Shown here: piece by piece, positions 45,973 through 59,198 of the stretch
Position numbering within the stretch: the first letter of the stretch is position 1
How the letters are laid out: each line of letters opens with the position of its first letter
From: Papaver somniferum
Taxonomy: Eukaryota; Streptophyta; Magnoliopsida; Ranunculales; Papaveraceae
Length of the DNA stretch: 64,000 bases
Assembly: GCF_003573695.1 (NCBI RefSeq)
Contig: NC_039364.1
Coordinates: 71,568,256-71,632,255 of the forward strand
Direction: 5' to 3'
Notes under the pieces: model-generated
Seen by the model: the letters and a program-made list of their open reading frames with translations, nothing else
Database searches by the model: none
Told to the model about the DNA's origin: nothing
Made by a program: the position numbers and the translations under genes

Positions 45973-46823
45973 AATACCCCCAAACTTATTATTTGCTAGT
46001 CCTCGAGCAAATCTAATCTAGAAAGTAAAATGACTACACTTAGCACGTGCTGCAAGCCGTTAAACCACTAGGTGGCCCTAGTTATCTACAACGAACCTTG
46101 GAAGCCACTAAGGAATCTCCTTGGTTGGCATGCTTATTAATTATAGGAGGAAGTACCCTGATGCGAAATTCCAATTGTTGTACACGAGTTTGCACTCAAG
46201 CATACTAAAATTCATATAAGTGACAGAGCTCTACTAAGATAGTATCACGATGGACATCATACTCGGAGTCGGACTAATCACATGAAAAGATTAAGAAGAT
46301 GGAAAAAGAAAAATGTAGATGGTTGAAAAGCGAACGGTGTTTCCCATATCTGTCTGAAGGCCTCTGCCAAGATGAACCTAACCTAAATGACTGAGATACC
46401 GGTCTGACTAATATCAACACAACTGGCATGTACAAGGGAACCAGTGGTTGATTACATAGAACCATTTTTTTTTTTGGAACTAACGACATGAATAGATCTT
46501 TTTGATCCAAGCGCATGCTTTTTGTCAGCAGATTACACGATAGTTCCCACGGGTCCTGCATTCCACGCTTGCTTAGGCGACGGAAACAGGGAGAACACAC
46601 GCATATTTCTATCCAAGTGTTAATACTTATTCCGATTGGTCTAATTGATCCGGTCTTTTTTTTTTTTTTTTTTTTTTTTTTGAAAAGGTAACTCAGTCAC
46701 TCTATTTCATCCTAGAAAAGGTAACAACTTGAATCGTGTGCCCCACCAAATCACTTGAAATAAAAGAAAACTAAAAATAGAAAGTGAAAAGGACTCGACG
46801 AGATATGGCGAAACTATCATGTT
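45973..46823 (-). mobile_element. 3' internal end of a minus-strand Athila-like element
   Basis: On the minus strand a tract reading AAGTTTGGGGGTATT directly precedes the LTR, as expected for a polypurine tract. No coding frame is supported. A run of 26 T lies at 46656-46681. The element stops abruptly at the duplication junction. Confidence 0.65.
46656..46681. repeat. Poly(T) run of 26
   Basis: An uninterrupted run of T inside the Athila 3' region. It is an A-run in the element sense and is prone to length error in sequencing. Confidence 0.95.
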
Positions 46824-49800
46824 AAAATAGGATAAAATCTTTTGTTCAACAAGGATAAAGTCTATTATGTCGTTATGATGGAAGATAGAATAGATCCTTG
46901 TATGTTATCCACGGTATTTATTTTCGTTGATCCATTTTATTATGTTTTTCCGTGAAGGCTCCATTGTGTGTCTTATGTTGAGCACCTTACAACTAAGTCG
47001 ATTTACCTTGGCCTTGTTGGTTGTTCCATAAGATGCTATATGTCGAGCATTAGGAACTAAATTAATCAACTAGTTTGGTTATTTAGTTAGTACTCCATAA
47101 GTCTTCTTTCTTATGTCGAGTACATGTGAGGTTAAGGTTGTCATATTCTATGATGAACTTAGTCGGGGTTCCATAAGTTCTCTTATGTTGAGCCCAAAAT
47201 AATTAAATTGATTACTTCGGTGATTAGTTTGGTTGTTTGTATTCCAATTAGATTAATTATAGGTTCTCTTATAATTAATCTAGTTGAGTTTTCATATATT
47301 TCATAAGTTCTTGTGTTGAGTATATGAAAGGATACACTATCATGTTCTTTGGTTAATGTAGTCATATATTCCGTAAGGTTTTCCTTATGTTGAGTATTTG
47401 AACGGTTAAGTTAGTCATCTCCGTGTGATTGACTTAGTCGTAGCTCCGTGAGTTTACTTATGTTGAGAACTTTCAATTAAATTGATCACTTTTGTGGTTT
47501 GATTTAGTTGCGTATTCCAATTGAGTTAATCATGGGTTTACTTGTGATTAATTTGGTTGAGCTTTGGATATAGAAAATCATTCCTATGGTTTTTGGTGTC
47601 CAATAAAAAATCCTTATTTTCTTTCGAAATTAAGGTCGCTCTTGTCGTTCTCTCGAGAATGACATCAAATGGGGGAGAGTTATTTTGAACTTGTGCTTAA
47701 TGGTAATATCTTGCAGGGAGTTCGGCTGTGGAATTTTATAGGGGTTATCTTGTATCTTAAAACTCCTTGATGAATGATGTTAGCTTTGGCTATTAGATTG
47801 CATCTAAATTAAGTTGGTATGTATTTTTCTTTTGGTCATGAAATGTCTCTTGTGGAAATTTCATTATGATCCCATTCTTGTACCTTTGCCAATTTTATTG
47901 ACAAAAAGGGGGAGAAATATTGTAGTTCACACTACAAATACATATGGTTTTCGGATCATTGTGTAAGGGGAAGTGGTTTACATGATCGAGATGGAGTATT
48001 GACTAAGGGGGAGTGATACATATCACCGTAGTATTATTGTTAAAGTCGTGATACAATTGGACTTTGATGTTATATAATAATACTATGACACTGTATAATA
48101 ATGATCGAGAATCTCGATTTCTTTCATTATTATAGCTACGGATCTTCAACAACGATAGTGCTAAATTTACAACCTTTGGGATCGTTGGAGTACTTGGAAG
48201 GATGAAGATTTCAAGGAATGTTGAAGATTAAACTATGGAATAGGAGCCACTAAAGTTTATCTTTTTTGTATTCCATATGTATTAATAGTTTTGTCACTAA
48301 AATTGACAAAGGGGGAGATTGTTAGAGCATAGCTCGGTCAACCTCGCATGCGTTTCTATCTCAAGCATGTTTGTCAATGTTAGTGATCAAAACTATAAGT
48401 CTTGATTTCTAGCCTCCATAGCTAAGTCTCGGACTAGGATAGAAAAGTGTAGTTGAGCTCAAGGACTTCATGGTGATTCATCATACAACGACGAAGATCT
48501 ATACAAGGAACCGTGGAACTTCATCAACAAAAAGGTATGTGGAGACTTGAACTTATCTATCACTCAAAATTATATCTCTATCATCTCCTACTTCTTATGA
48601 GACAAAAGTCGTATGCTATATAGACTAGATCATACACATTTGACATTTAGAGCTGAGCATTCATTGCTTATCTTTTATCTCGAAATCGTGTGTTGGTAAA
48701 GCGTTTCGCTTTGATCAAGTTTATCTTCACCTAGTGACGAAAGTCATGAAAAGTTTCAATCACTTTGAGAATTGCTCTGACGTGAATCGGTCTGTGAATA
48801 ACGGATACATAGCGTCCTCTGAGAATGTCCCAATGATTAAAATGATAGTTTAGATTACATAACCATGTATTCCTTGAACCGAAGTTTTTGAACTTTGTTG
48901 CTCAAGAGAAATCGGGAGGATTGTGGAATTGGCTTTCCAAATCCGCAAACCTAGTTTGCAGACTCAGTCCGCGAACTGTCGGAAGTTCTCGACCGAGAAT
49001 TTCTGCTGGGATTTTCCAAATACTCGTTTGTGTGCTTAGTCTGCGAACTTAGTCCGCGAACTGGCGGAAGTTCTCATCCCGAAAATTTCTCCTGAGTTTG
49101 GAAAACTCAACCGATTAACTTAAGTCCGCGAACTTGTTTGTGAACTTAAGAGGTTATGATCTAAAGATGTGCTCTGAACATGAAACATTAAATTACTAAG
49201 AAATATTTTATGCAAACCGTTGCTATAATGTTCATGAGCCGATTCAATCGAATCGAATCATCTTTGTTTGAACCGTGTCTTGTGTAGTTACATAAGATAT
49301 CATAGCAATTGCACAACTCTTTAACTAGTTCATTTGAGTCAATTGAGCTAGTTATGGTGAAGAAGAACAAGGTTAATATGAAATGCTCATATGGTTAACC
49401 TTTTGGGTTACTATGTTGAACCAACATACACGTACATGTTTGGGCATGGTTTTCACAAACCCAGTAAACGTCTACCCAAGTGTGTGTGACAAGCTAAGTT
49501 TTCGATCTAACGGTTGAGAAATATTAGCTTGAATCTAAATCAGGTTTTCATCTAACGCTGAATAAGGATTGCTTTGTACCTAAGGCAAAACCCTGATTTG
49601 AAGGATATATAAAGGAGACATCTAGCCTTGAGAAAAACTAATCCCCACACGTCTGTGCGATACTAGTGCGCTCGCTAGAGTTGATTCTCCTTTAACCTTT
49701 GGGTTTCTTCTCTAAAACCAGGTTAACGACTTAAAGACTTCATTGGGATTGTGAAGCCAGACCGATATTAATTTATCGTAGTTGTGTGATCTGATCTTAC

Positions 49801-50730
49801 ATCTTCTATCGTACGAGTACAATCGATTGATTGGCTTGAGATCGTGAGAGTTCTCCGATATGCAAGATAAAGAAGTCACAAACATCTTCGTCTCAGTGTT
49901 TGTGATTCCTCGACAAACTTCCTGTGTATTCAGGAAGGATTTTAGAGAGGTGATTGATTAATCTAGGATGTTCTTCGGGAATATAAGACCGGATTATCAA
50001 TTGGTTCATGTTCACCTTGATTTTATATCTTAAGACGGAACAAAACCTAGGGTTTATCTGTGGAAGACAAATTTATCCTTTGATAGACTTTTCTGTGTGA
50101 GACAAATATGTTTATTATCAAGTCTGTGATTTTGGGTTGCAGCAACTCTTGGTTTTGGGTGAGATCAGCTAAGGGAATCAAGTGCGCAGTATCCTGCTGG
50201 GAGTATAACTGTACCTTGAATTAGTGGGAGACTGATTGGGGTTCAACTATAGTCCAGTCCGAAGTTAGCTTGTAGTAGGTTAGTGTCTGTAGCGGCTTAA
50301 TACAGTGTGTATTCAATCTGGACTAGGTCCCGGGGTTTTTCGACATTCGCGGTTTCCTCGTTAACAAAACTTCTGGTGTCTGTGTTATTTTTTTTCCGCA
50401 TTATATTTTTTATATAATTGAAATAATACAGGTTGTGCGTTAAAGATCATAAATTGGAAATCCGACCTTTGGTTGTTGATTGATATTGATTGATCCTTGG
50501 ACATTGGTCTTTGGTACCGTCCAAGTATTCCTTGTGTTTGATTAGGACTCGCTGATTTCTATTAGCTTGAGTAATATAAAAAACAAGAGAGAGATATTAA
50601 CTCCTTGAGATACTTTTATCTAGATTGAGTATGAATGTCTAGTTGATTCTCGAGCAAAGTATTTCGGATTTAGTCTATACAGATTGTTAAGCGAAATATT
50701 GGGTGGTGTTGTTAGACCCCCGCTTTTTCA
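46824..50730 (+). mobile_element. Element B, 3' part only (second copy)
   Basis: This holds the 3' non-coding region 46824-48319 with the same hairpin array, and the 3' LTR 48320-50730, followed by GTTCG. No 5' LTR or gag is present in this copy. Confidence 0.9.
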
Positions 50731-50735
50731 GTTCG

Positions 50736-52352
50736 CGTACCAGTCCGCGTACTTAAGTTGGTTATTTTCTAAAAACGATTATTCATGAACTTAAACTTAT
50801 ATAAACTAAGGAATGCAAGTTTTCAAACCGTGGCTATAAAGTTCATGAATCGATTCAAGTGAACCAAATAGTTTTTGATTCAACTGTATCTATTATAAAG
50901 ATCTAAGAAATTGAACAACTCTCTAACTAGTTCATTTGAGTCATTTGAACTAGTTGTGGTAAAAAAGAATATGGTTGATATGAAAGTGCTCATATGGCTA
51001 ACCATGGTTAACTACTGTTGAACCAACTAGATGTACATGTTTGGGTACGGTTACAAAAACCTAGATAAACGTGCATTTCATTTGTGTGTAACAACCTAAG
51101 TTTCGATCTAACGGTTGAAAGATATTAGCTTGAATCTAATCAGGTTTTCATCTAACGGTGAATATTAAATGCTTTGTTACTAAGCTAACATTGATTGCAA
51201 ACCCTGACTTGAAAGACAACATATGGGAGAACTCTAGCAACTGGGAAACCTAATCCCCACACCTCCTATGTGATACTAGTTGTATTATCTAGAGTCGATT
51301 CTCCTTTAACCTTAGGTTTCTACCGAGACCATGTAGGTTAAAGACTTGAAGAATTCATTGGGATTGTGAAGCCAGACCGATACTACTTTCTTGTAGTTGT
51401 GTGATCTGATCTTGCTGTTTCTATCGCACTAAGTATAATCGTAAGGATTGGCTTGAGATTGATTTCTCCGATAGGCAAGATATAAAAGAAGTCACAAACA
51501 TCTTCGTCTCATCGTTTTTGATTCCACAATATTTTCTTTCGCTAGTCGATTAAGATTATTGTGTGGTGATTGATAATACTAGGTTGTTCTTCGGGAATAT
51601 AAGTCCGGGTTATCAATTGGTTCTTGTTCACCTTGATTTATCAAAAGACGAAGAAAAACTCGTAGGTATTTCTGTTGGAGACAGATTTATCTATTACCGT
51701 AGACTTTTCTGTGTGATACAGATTTGTTTATTAAAGTCTTCAACTTTAGGTCGTAGCAACTCTTAGTTGTGGGTGAGATCAGCTAAGGGAATCAAGTGCG
51801 TAGTATCCTGCTGGGATCAGAGACGTAAGGAGCGCAACTGTACCTTGGATCAGTGTAAGATTGATTGGGGTTCAACTACAATCCAGTCCGAAGTTAGTTT
51901 GTAGTAGTCTAGTGTCTGTAGAGGCTTAATACAGTGTGTGTTCAATATGGACTAGGTCCCGGGGGTTTTCTGCATTTGCGGTTTCCTCGTTAACAAAACT
52001 TCTGGTGTCTGTGTTATTTCTTTTTCGCATTATATTTTGTTATATAATTGAAATATCACAGGTTGTGCGTTAAATCGATCAATTGGGAAATCCAACATTT
52101 GGTTGTTGATTGATACTTGAACATTGGTCTTTGGTACCATTCAAGTGATTTCTCTTGTATTCAATTAGACTCGTAGATTTCTATTTGCTTGAGTAAGTAT
52201 TGAATCGAGAAAGAGAGATACAACTCTTTGATATACTTTTATTAAGATTGAGTCTGACTGTCTAGTTGATTCTCTTAAAAGTATATTGGAGTTAGTCCAT
52301 ACAGACTGCTAATATAAATATTGGGTGTGGTTGTTAGACCCCCGCTTTTTCA
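50736..52352 (+). repeat. LTR A1, 3' part (second copy)
   Basis: Copy of 26367-27983. The primer site TGGTATCAGAGC follows at 52355-52366. Confidence 0.9.
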
Positions 52353-52419
52353 ATTGGTATCAGAGCACGCAAACACGTTTAAAGACCTTACAAGTCTGTG
52401 TTTGTAGCTATATGACTCT

Positions 52420-54048
52420 ATGGACAGGAATTCTATCTCCATAAACGTACCACCAGTTTTCGATGGCTCAAACTACCTATGGTGGAAAATTGTTATGTGT
52501 GGTTTTCTTCAAACTCGTGATTTTTAAACATGGGTACGTGTTGTTAACGGCTATGATCCTCCGGTTAATACAAAAGGCAATGTATCTATACTTAAGGATA
52601 TTGGTAGATATAGTCCAGAAGAAATCCTTGCTGCAAAGCAAAATTCTGACGGCTTAAATGTTATCATACATGCCATTACCCCAGATCTTCAGCACCATGT
52701 GACTACGTGCACTAAGTCTAAAGAAGCCTGGGATATCTTAGAAACTGTATTTGAAGAAAATACCAGTGAGAAAGAAGCTAGGCTTCAAAACCTAAATTCT
52801 GATTGGGAAAACCTTCGTATGACAGATGAAGAAACATTTGATGAGTTTAATCACAAAGTGTCTGAAATTGTTAATGCATCTTTTGCATTGGGTAAGACCA
52901 TTCCTGAAAGGGACATTGTGATGAAAATTCTCAGATCATTGTCATCTAGATACGATTCTAAGAAACATGCCATCGTTGAAGGAAATAATTTCGCAACGCT
53001 ATCCATAATTACTCTGGTTGGGAGGCTAAATATCTTTGATCATGAGCATACGTCCAAGTCTAATAAGGATGTTGATTTCAAAGAACTAAATAACACTAAA
53101 TTACTTGATAAAAGTAAAAGTGTTTACGTCTCTGAAGATGATCTTTCTGGGGCTGATTCATCAGATGAAGATCTTGACAAGTCAGTCTCGTTGATCACAA
53201 GACAGTTTAGGGATCTTCTTTTGAATAGAAGTAAACGGTTCTCCTGAGATAAATCAAGTCATCAGATAAACCACATAATCGTGTTGCTCCTAAAAATAGG
53301 GATAATGATGAAACTGATGACGAGGATATGCCTCAGTGCTTTAAGTGTAAAGGTTTTGGTCATTTTGCAAATGAGTGTCCAAATCGAAAGAAATACACTG
53401 GGAACAAAGGTCTTGCTGCAACTCTTGGTGAAATGTCTGACATCTATGATTCTAATGAAGATGAAAAATCAAGTGTTTCACTTCTTTTTGAAAATATTGA
53501 TTTGATAATTGTAGCAATACATACATCAATCTTGATATTCTTTCAGAAGAAAACTCAACCAATCTGGAAGAAAAAATTGACCTTTCCATTGGAAACTCTG
53601 TGTATGACGTTTCAGGTACCACTATGTGTCTAGCAGCTTGCACATCTTAAATGCCTGAGTTATATCCAAGATTACATGCTCGTATCGTTCACTCATAGGT
53701 CATGAACTATCAAAGTGTTACAAGTACAAACACAAATTGAGACATGTCAACAAACTTCAAAGAAGAGCAAATCGACTAGCAAACAAGCTTAAACTTGCTC
53801 AGAAGACCGCTGAGGTATGTAAGATTTTATCTTCGTCTAAGAAGTTAGTTTCCAAGGATAAAACAAGACCATTAGAGAATAAATCATGGTCCAATCGTTT
53901 TGATATACAAGGTCTATGGATTCCTCTCAAGAGGAACATGGTGGACAGATTGTTGTTCACCGCAACACAACTTGATTGTGTTGATTTGGTGATCTTGTCT
54001 CATGTGCCTGATCAAAAGATACAAGGTTGTGCACCTCTCAGGCTTTAG
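52420..54048 (+). pseudogene. Gag of element A (second copy)
   Basis: Same lesions as at 28051-29679: a stop 35 codons in, then the UBN2-type gag frame to 53247, a frameshift, and the zinc knuckle at 53340. One residue differs (Ala for Asp in the acidic stretch near the end of the gag domain). Sharing of every lesion shows the copies split after decay. Confidence 0.85.
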
Positions 54049-54251
54049 GAAAAGTTTTCTTTCATTTTTTCTTAGTTTTGTTTTTTGATACAAATGGGAA
54101 TCCCTGTCTATCAATAAAGGAGGGTTATTCTCGACAATTCTACTCTCTCTAGATTCAGAATTGTGTGTGCACGAACCTATTAAAGGTTACGTAACCCTAC
54201 ATTCCTTTTTCCTTACCTGAAACTTCTTTTATCTTAAGACTATTTGTTGAC

Positions 54252-54671
54252 ATGAATTGTGATTTCCTCTCACAAACTCATACGCTTATGGATGCTCCAA
54301 GTATTATGTCTTCTGATAGAAAAGATGTTAATATGATTGTCAAGCCATCAATCATGAAGGAACAAGAGAAATCTCCGCTGCCTCCAACTTTGAAAAGGAA
54401 AAGAATGAATGTGAGGAAGCCAAGAGTTGTTCCTTCAAATTCTCAGAAGTTTTCTGATGTTTTTGAAGTGTTGAAGGAGACACGAAAGGAGATTCAACAA
54501 ATAAAGGATTTTGTGCTTAAGACTCATGAGATTCAGAAGGCCCTGGTTCGACATAAGTCAAGAAGTTTTATTGATATTAACTCTTATTTTCATGAACCTT
54601 ATGTCTCAATGGCTGTTGACGACAAGGAGTTCGGGGACGATAAAGAATTCTTAAAATGTCTTAACATCTAG
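54252..54671 (+). CDS. Small uncharacterised ORF of element A (second copy)
   Basis: Identical to the 139-residue frame at 29883. The same remarks apply: a basic cluster, a likely coiled coil and no recognised domain. Confidence 0.45.
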   Translation: MNCDFLSQTHTLMDAPSIMSSDRKDVNMIVKPSIMKEQEKSPLPPTLKRKRMNVRKPRVVPSNSQKFSDVFEVLKETRKEIQQIKDFVLKTHEIQKALVRHKSRSFIDINSYFHEPYVSMAVDDKEFGDDKEFLKCLNI

Positions 54672-56082
54672 TAAAATCTTGTTATGAGAATTTTATTCTT
54701 GTGTTTTATTTAGAAGAATAAATAGAGTTTGGAATAGCCATTATTGTGATTACACATAGCTATGTCCAACGTTTTCATCTTCATGTTTTTAGGTTTATTT
54801 GTTTAAATCTGAAAAGTTGTTTGGAAGATGATGATTTTTGCAGTATTAATCTTTATGGTTTTATATATTGCAAATTTGTTATGGGATATGTGTGTTTGCA
54901 TCCGTGAACTATGATTGTCCCATACCTTGTCAAAAGTTAAGTCTTTCATATGTCGATATGCGTGTATTAATAAAAGAATGAATGAACTTTTGACATTACA
55001 AAAGTTTTAATCCTATTATGTCATTATGCAAGTATTGATGGAAGATAGGATGAACTTTTGTTTACGAGGATTATGTCTATTATATGTCATTGTGCAAATA
55101 GTGATGGAAAATAGAATGAATCCTTGTCTATTCCGCAGTATTGATCTTCCCTGATCCATATTTTATGTATATATTGTGCGGCTCCGTGAGTTCTCTTATG
55201 TCGAGCATAACCAATTGAATATATCACACTCTTGTGGTAATTTAGTTGTGTATTCCGATTGAATTAATCATGGGTTTTCTTGTGGTTAATTTAATTGAGT
55301 GTTTTTGGATTCAAATTCATATCCGTATGTGATTTGTAATGTCCAAAGAAATCCTTCTTTTCTTGTGAAAGTAAGGTCGCTCTTGTTGTTCTTTCGGGAA
55401 TGACATTTTATGGGGGAGAGTTCTTAATTGAACTTGTGCTTAATTGCCAAATCTTCGTGGGGAGTGCGGTTGTGGAATATTATAGGGGTTATCTTGTATC
55501 TTTATAAACTCCTTGATGAAAGCATTTAGCTTCGGATATATGATTGCATCTAAAAAATTTGATATGTACTTGCTTTTGGTCATGAAATGTCTCTATGGAA
55601 ATTTCATTGGGATCCCACTAGTTTTCGTACCTTTGCCAATTTTATTGACAAAAAGGGGGAGAATTAATGTGTAGTTCACACTAGAAATACATATGGTTTT
55701 TAGATCATTATGTAAGGGGGAGTGGTTTCCATGTGAGATGGAGTATTGACTAAGGGGGAGTGATACATATCACCATAGTATTGTTGTCGAAGTTATGATA
55801 CAATTGAACTTTGATGCTGTATAATAATACTATGACATTGTATAACAATGATTGAGAATTCTTGTTTTCTCATTGTCATGACTACGGATTTTCAACAACG
55901 GTGATACTAAACTTACAACCTTTGGGATCATTGGAGTACTTGGAAGTGACGAAAGTTTCGAGTAATGTTGAAGAACCAAGAATATCAGGCATGTGGAAGA
56001 GAAGATACAAAAGTTTATTTATCTATTTTTGTATTCCACATGTATTGATAGTTTTGTCACTAAAATTGACAAAGGGGGAGAT
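54672..56082 (+). other. 3' non-coding region of element A (second copy)
   Basis: Copy of 30303-31713 with the hairpin at 55264-55289 and the polypurine tract at the end. No gene is supported. Confidence 0.75.
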
Positions 56083-57605
56083 TGTTAGAGCACTGCTCGG
56101 TCGAACTCGCATGCGTTGCTATCTCAAGCATGTTTGTCAATGTTAGTGATCAAAACTATAAGTCTTGATTTCTAGTCTACTATTAGCTAAGTCTCGGACT
56201 GGGATAGAAAGTGTAGTTGCGCTCAAGACTCCATGGAAATCATCATACAAAGACGAAGAACTACTCAAGGAACTGGTGGAACTTCATCGACTAAAAGGTA
56301 TGTGGAGACTTGAACTTATCTATCACTCAAAAGTTTATCTACTCTATCTCTTATCTTGAGACAAAAGTCGTTTTGCTATATAGATTATGACTATACACAT
56401 TTGCTATTTTGAGCCGAGTTTATCTCGCTTATCTATTTCTCGAAATATGTGTTGGTAAGCTTTCACTTTGGCCAAGTTCATCTTTACTAGTGACGAAAGT
56501 CATGTTAAGTTTCAATCACTTGAAAATGGCTTTGACGAAAAATGGTTTGTGAATAACAACTATATAACGTCCTCTAAGAATGTTTCAATGATTGAAATGA
56601 GAGTTTAGATTATATAACCATGGTTGGATATAAGCATTGTGTGGTAACTCATACATGTATAAGTCCTTATTCCTTGAACCAAAGTATGCGTACTTTGTTG
56701 CTCAGGAAAACCGGAACTAGAGTCCTCGTACCAAGTCCACGTACCCAGCCCGCGTACTGTTGGAGGTTCTCATCCCGAGAATTTCTGCTGGAGTTTGTGA
56801 ATTGAAAACAAACTTATTCCGGATACTTAAGTCCGCGTACCAGTACGCGTACTTAAGTTGGTTATTTTCTAAAAATTATTATTCGTGAACTTAAACTTGT
56901 ATAAACTAAGGAATGCAAGTTTGCAAACCGTGGCTATAAAGTTCATAAATCGATTCAAGTGAATCAAATTGTTTTTGTTTCAATTGTGTCTATTATAAAG
57001 ATCTAAGCAATTGAACAACTCTCTAACTAGTTCATTTGAGTCATTTGAACTAGTTGTGGTAAAGAAGAATATGGTTGATATGAAAGTGCTCATATGGCTA
57101 ACCATTTGGTTAATTACTGTTGAACCAACTAAATGTACATGTTTGGGTACGGTTACACAAACCTAGATAAACGTGCATTTCATTTGTGTGTAACAAGCTA
57201 AGTTTCGATCTAACGGTTGAAATATATTAGCTTGAATCTGGTTTTCATCTAACGGTGAATATGGAATGCTTTGTTACTAAGCTAACATTGATTCCAAACC
57301 CTGATTTGAAAGACAATATAAGGGAGAACTCTAGCAACTGGGAAACCTAATCCCCACACCTCGTGTGTGATACTAGTTGTATTAGCTAGAGTCGGTTCTC
57401 CTTTAACCTTAGGTTTCTACCGAGACCCTGTAGGTTAACGACTTGAAGACTTCATTGGGATTGTGAAGCCAGACCGATACTAATTTCTTGTAGTTGTGTG
57501 ATCTGATCTTGTTGTTTCTATCGTACTAAGTACAATCGTAAGGATTGGCTTGAGATTGATTTCTCCGATATGCAAGATATAAAATAATTCACAATATCTT
57601 CGTCT
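56083..57605 (+). repeat. LTR A2, 5' part (second copy)
   Basis: Copy of 31714-33236. The last ten bases, ATCTTCGTCT, are the left target-site copy of the LINE. Confidence 0.9.
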
Positions 57606-57827
57606 TCGTAGAATGCTTGGATTCAATTTTTTCGTTGCAATCATTCAGCAAAACGGACTGAGTCGAGCTCTGCGACTCAGCGACTAAATCGGCGATTTTT
57701 TTTTCTCGAGCTTCGATCAACCTCATTAATTCAGGTGAGAATTGATTGCAATCTGGTAATATTTTTCTTCAGGTGTTTTTATTTTCATAATCAATGGTTA
57801 ATTTTAGTATCTGAATCTGATATAAAT

Positions 57828-59198
57828 ATGTCGGATAATTCAAATTCTTCGAGTTTTGAAATGTAAAGAAATCTTTGATATGAAGATTCATTTGGTGTTA
57901 ATATGGCAAGTACTTCAATTTTTATTCCTGATGAAGTAATTGATGAAAGTTTGAATGAATGGAGATTTAGTTTAATTGGTCGTTTGAATTTGGTTCATCT
58001 AAAGTTAGCTGGCTGAATCAATTTTGAGGAAACAGTGGCAGTTAAAAGGAAATTGTCAAATTATACCAATTGGGAAGGGTTTTTTCATTATAAAATTAGA
58101 TGATGCTGAAGATATGAAGCTAGTATATGAAGGTCGATGGGCGGTAGAGGATCAAATTTTAAGCCTCAGATATTGAGAAAGGGACTTTATACCTGAATTA
58201 TAGAAAACTTCTATTGCTTATGTGTGGGTATCATTTCCTGGTTTAAGCATAGAATATTGGAAGGAAAACATCTTGATGGCAATGGGAAGATCATTTGGTA
58301 GGCCAATTCGTGTTGATGAGACTATATTGAAAAAGCAAGCTGGTTTTTATGCAAATATCTTGGTGGAAATTGATTTGGCTAAAGTAATTCCTAATAAGGT
58401 GGGGATGGAATCAAAGTATGGAAAATTTGAGCAGGAAATTCGTTTTTCCAACTTACCAAAGTTTTGCAATCATTGTCAGGTAATTGAGAATTTTGTAGCT
58501 GAATGTAGAATCAAGAAAAGAGAACAGAATAACAAGGAAAATCCTCCTAAAAGATAGCAACAATGGAGATATACTTCTAAAAAGGGGCAAAACCAAAATT
58601 CAGTGGGATTTGATATATGCTTTCCTTCTAATTCAAATGCTGGAACAAGTGGACATAAGGAGGGAGCAATAACAGACTTAATTCCAATTTGTCAGAATGA
58701 TACTTCTAATATTAAGTCCACTGGTATTAATGAGGTTTTTCAGAGGGACAACAATGTTGGTTTTAACGGAATTCTGAATTCTCTAATCGAATTTCCAACT
58801 TTATCTGGAGATCAGCTATAGTTGAGGTAGGTAACAGTATTCCTTATATTATTTCAGTTGTAGTGGAAGAAAAGAAGAGGATACAACACAAAATTTAGCT
58901 AATATCTCTAGTGTTGAAAATTTGAATGAGTGGAAGGATGTTGGCAAATCTGCAAAAGCAAAAAAATAATAGAAGATTCAAATGTGAGTAAGCTTGAATC
59001 TCCAAGTAAATTTAATGCTTTAATTGAAGTGGTGGAAAAACAGGATCATACTTTTCTAAAGCTGTGGCCAAACCAATTAAGGGTAAAAAAGTTGTTCCAA
59101 ATGTAACTACTAGAAAGCAGGCAAATAATTCAGTAAAATTTAGTAATGGAATGGGGAGTTCTCATACTTCTCAATCTTCTCAATCTCAATCTCAATGA
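57828..59198 (+). pseudogene. LINE ORF1 (second copy)
   Basis: Same content as 33459-34832, with the His-to-Asn zinc knuckle. Three additional one-base deletions between 58870 and 59060 break the C-terminal frame that is open in the first copy. The stop overlaps the ORF2 start as ATGA. Confidence 0.75.
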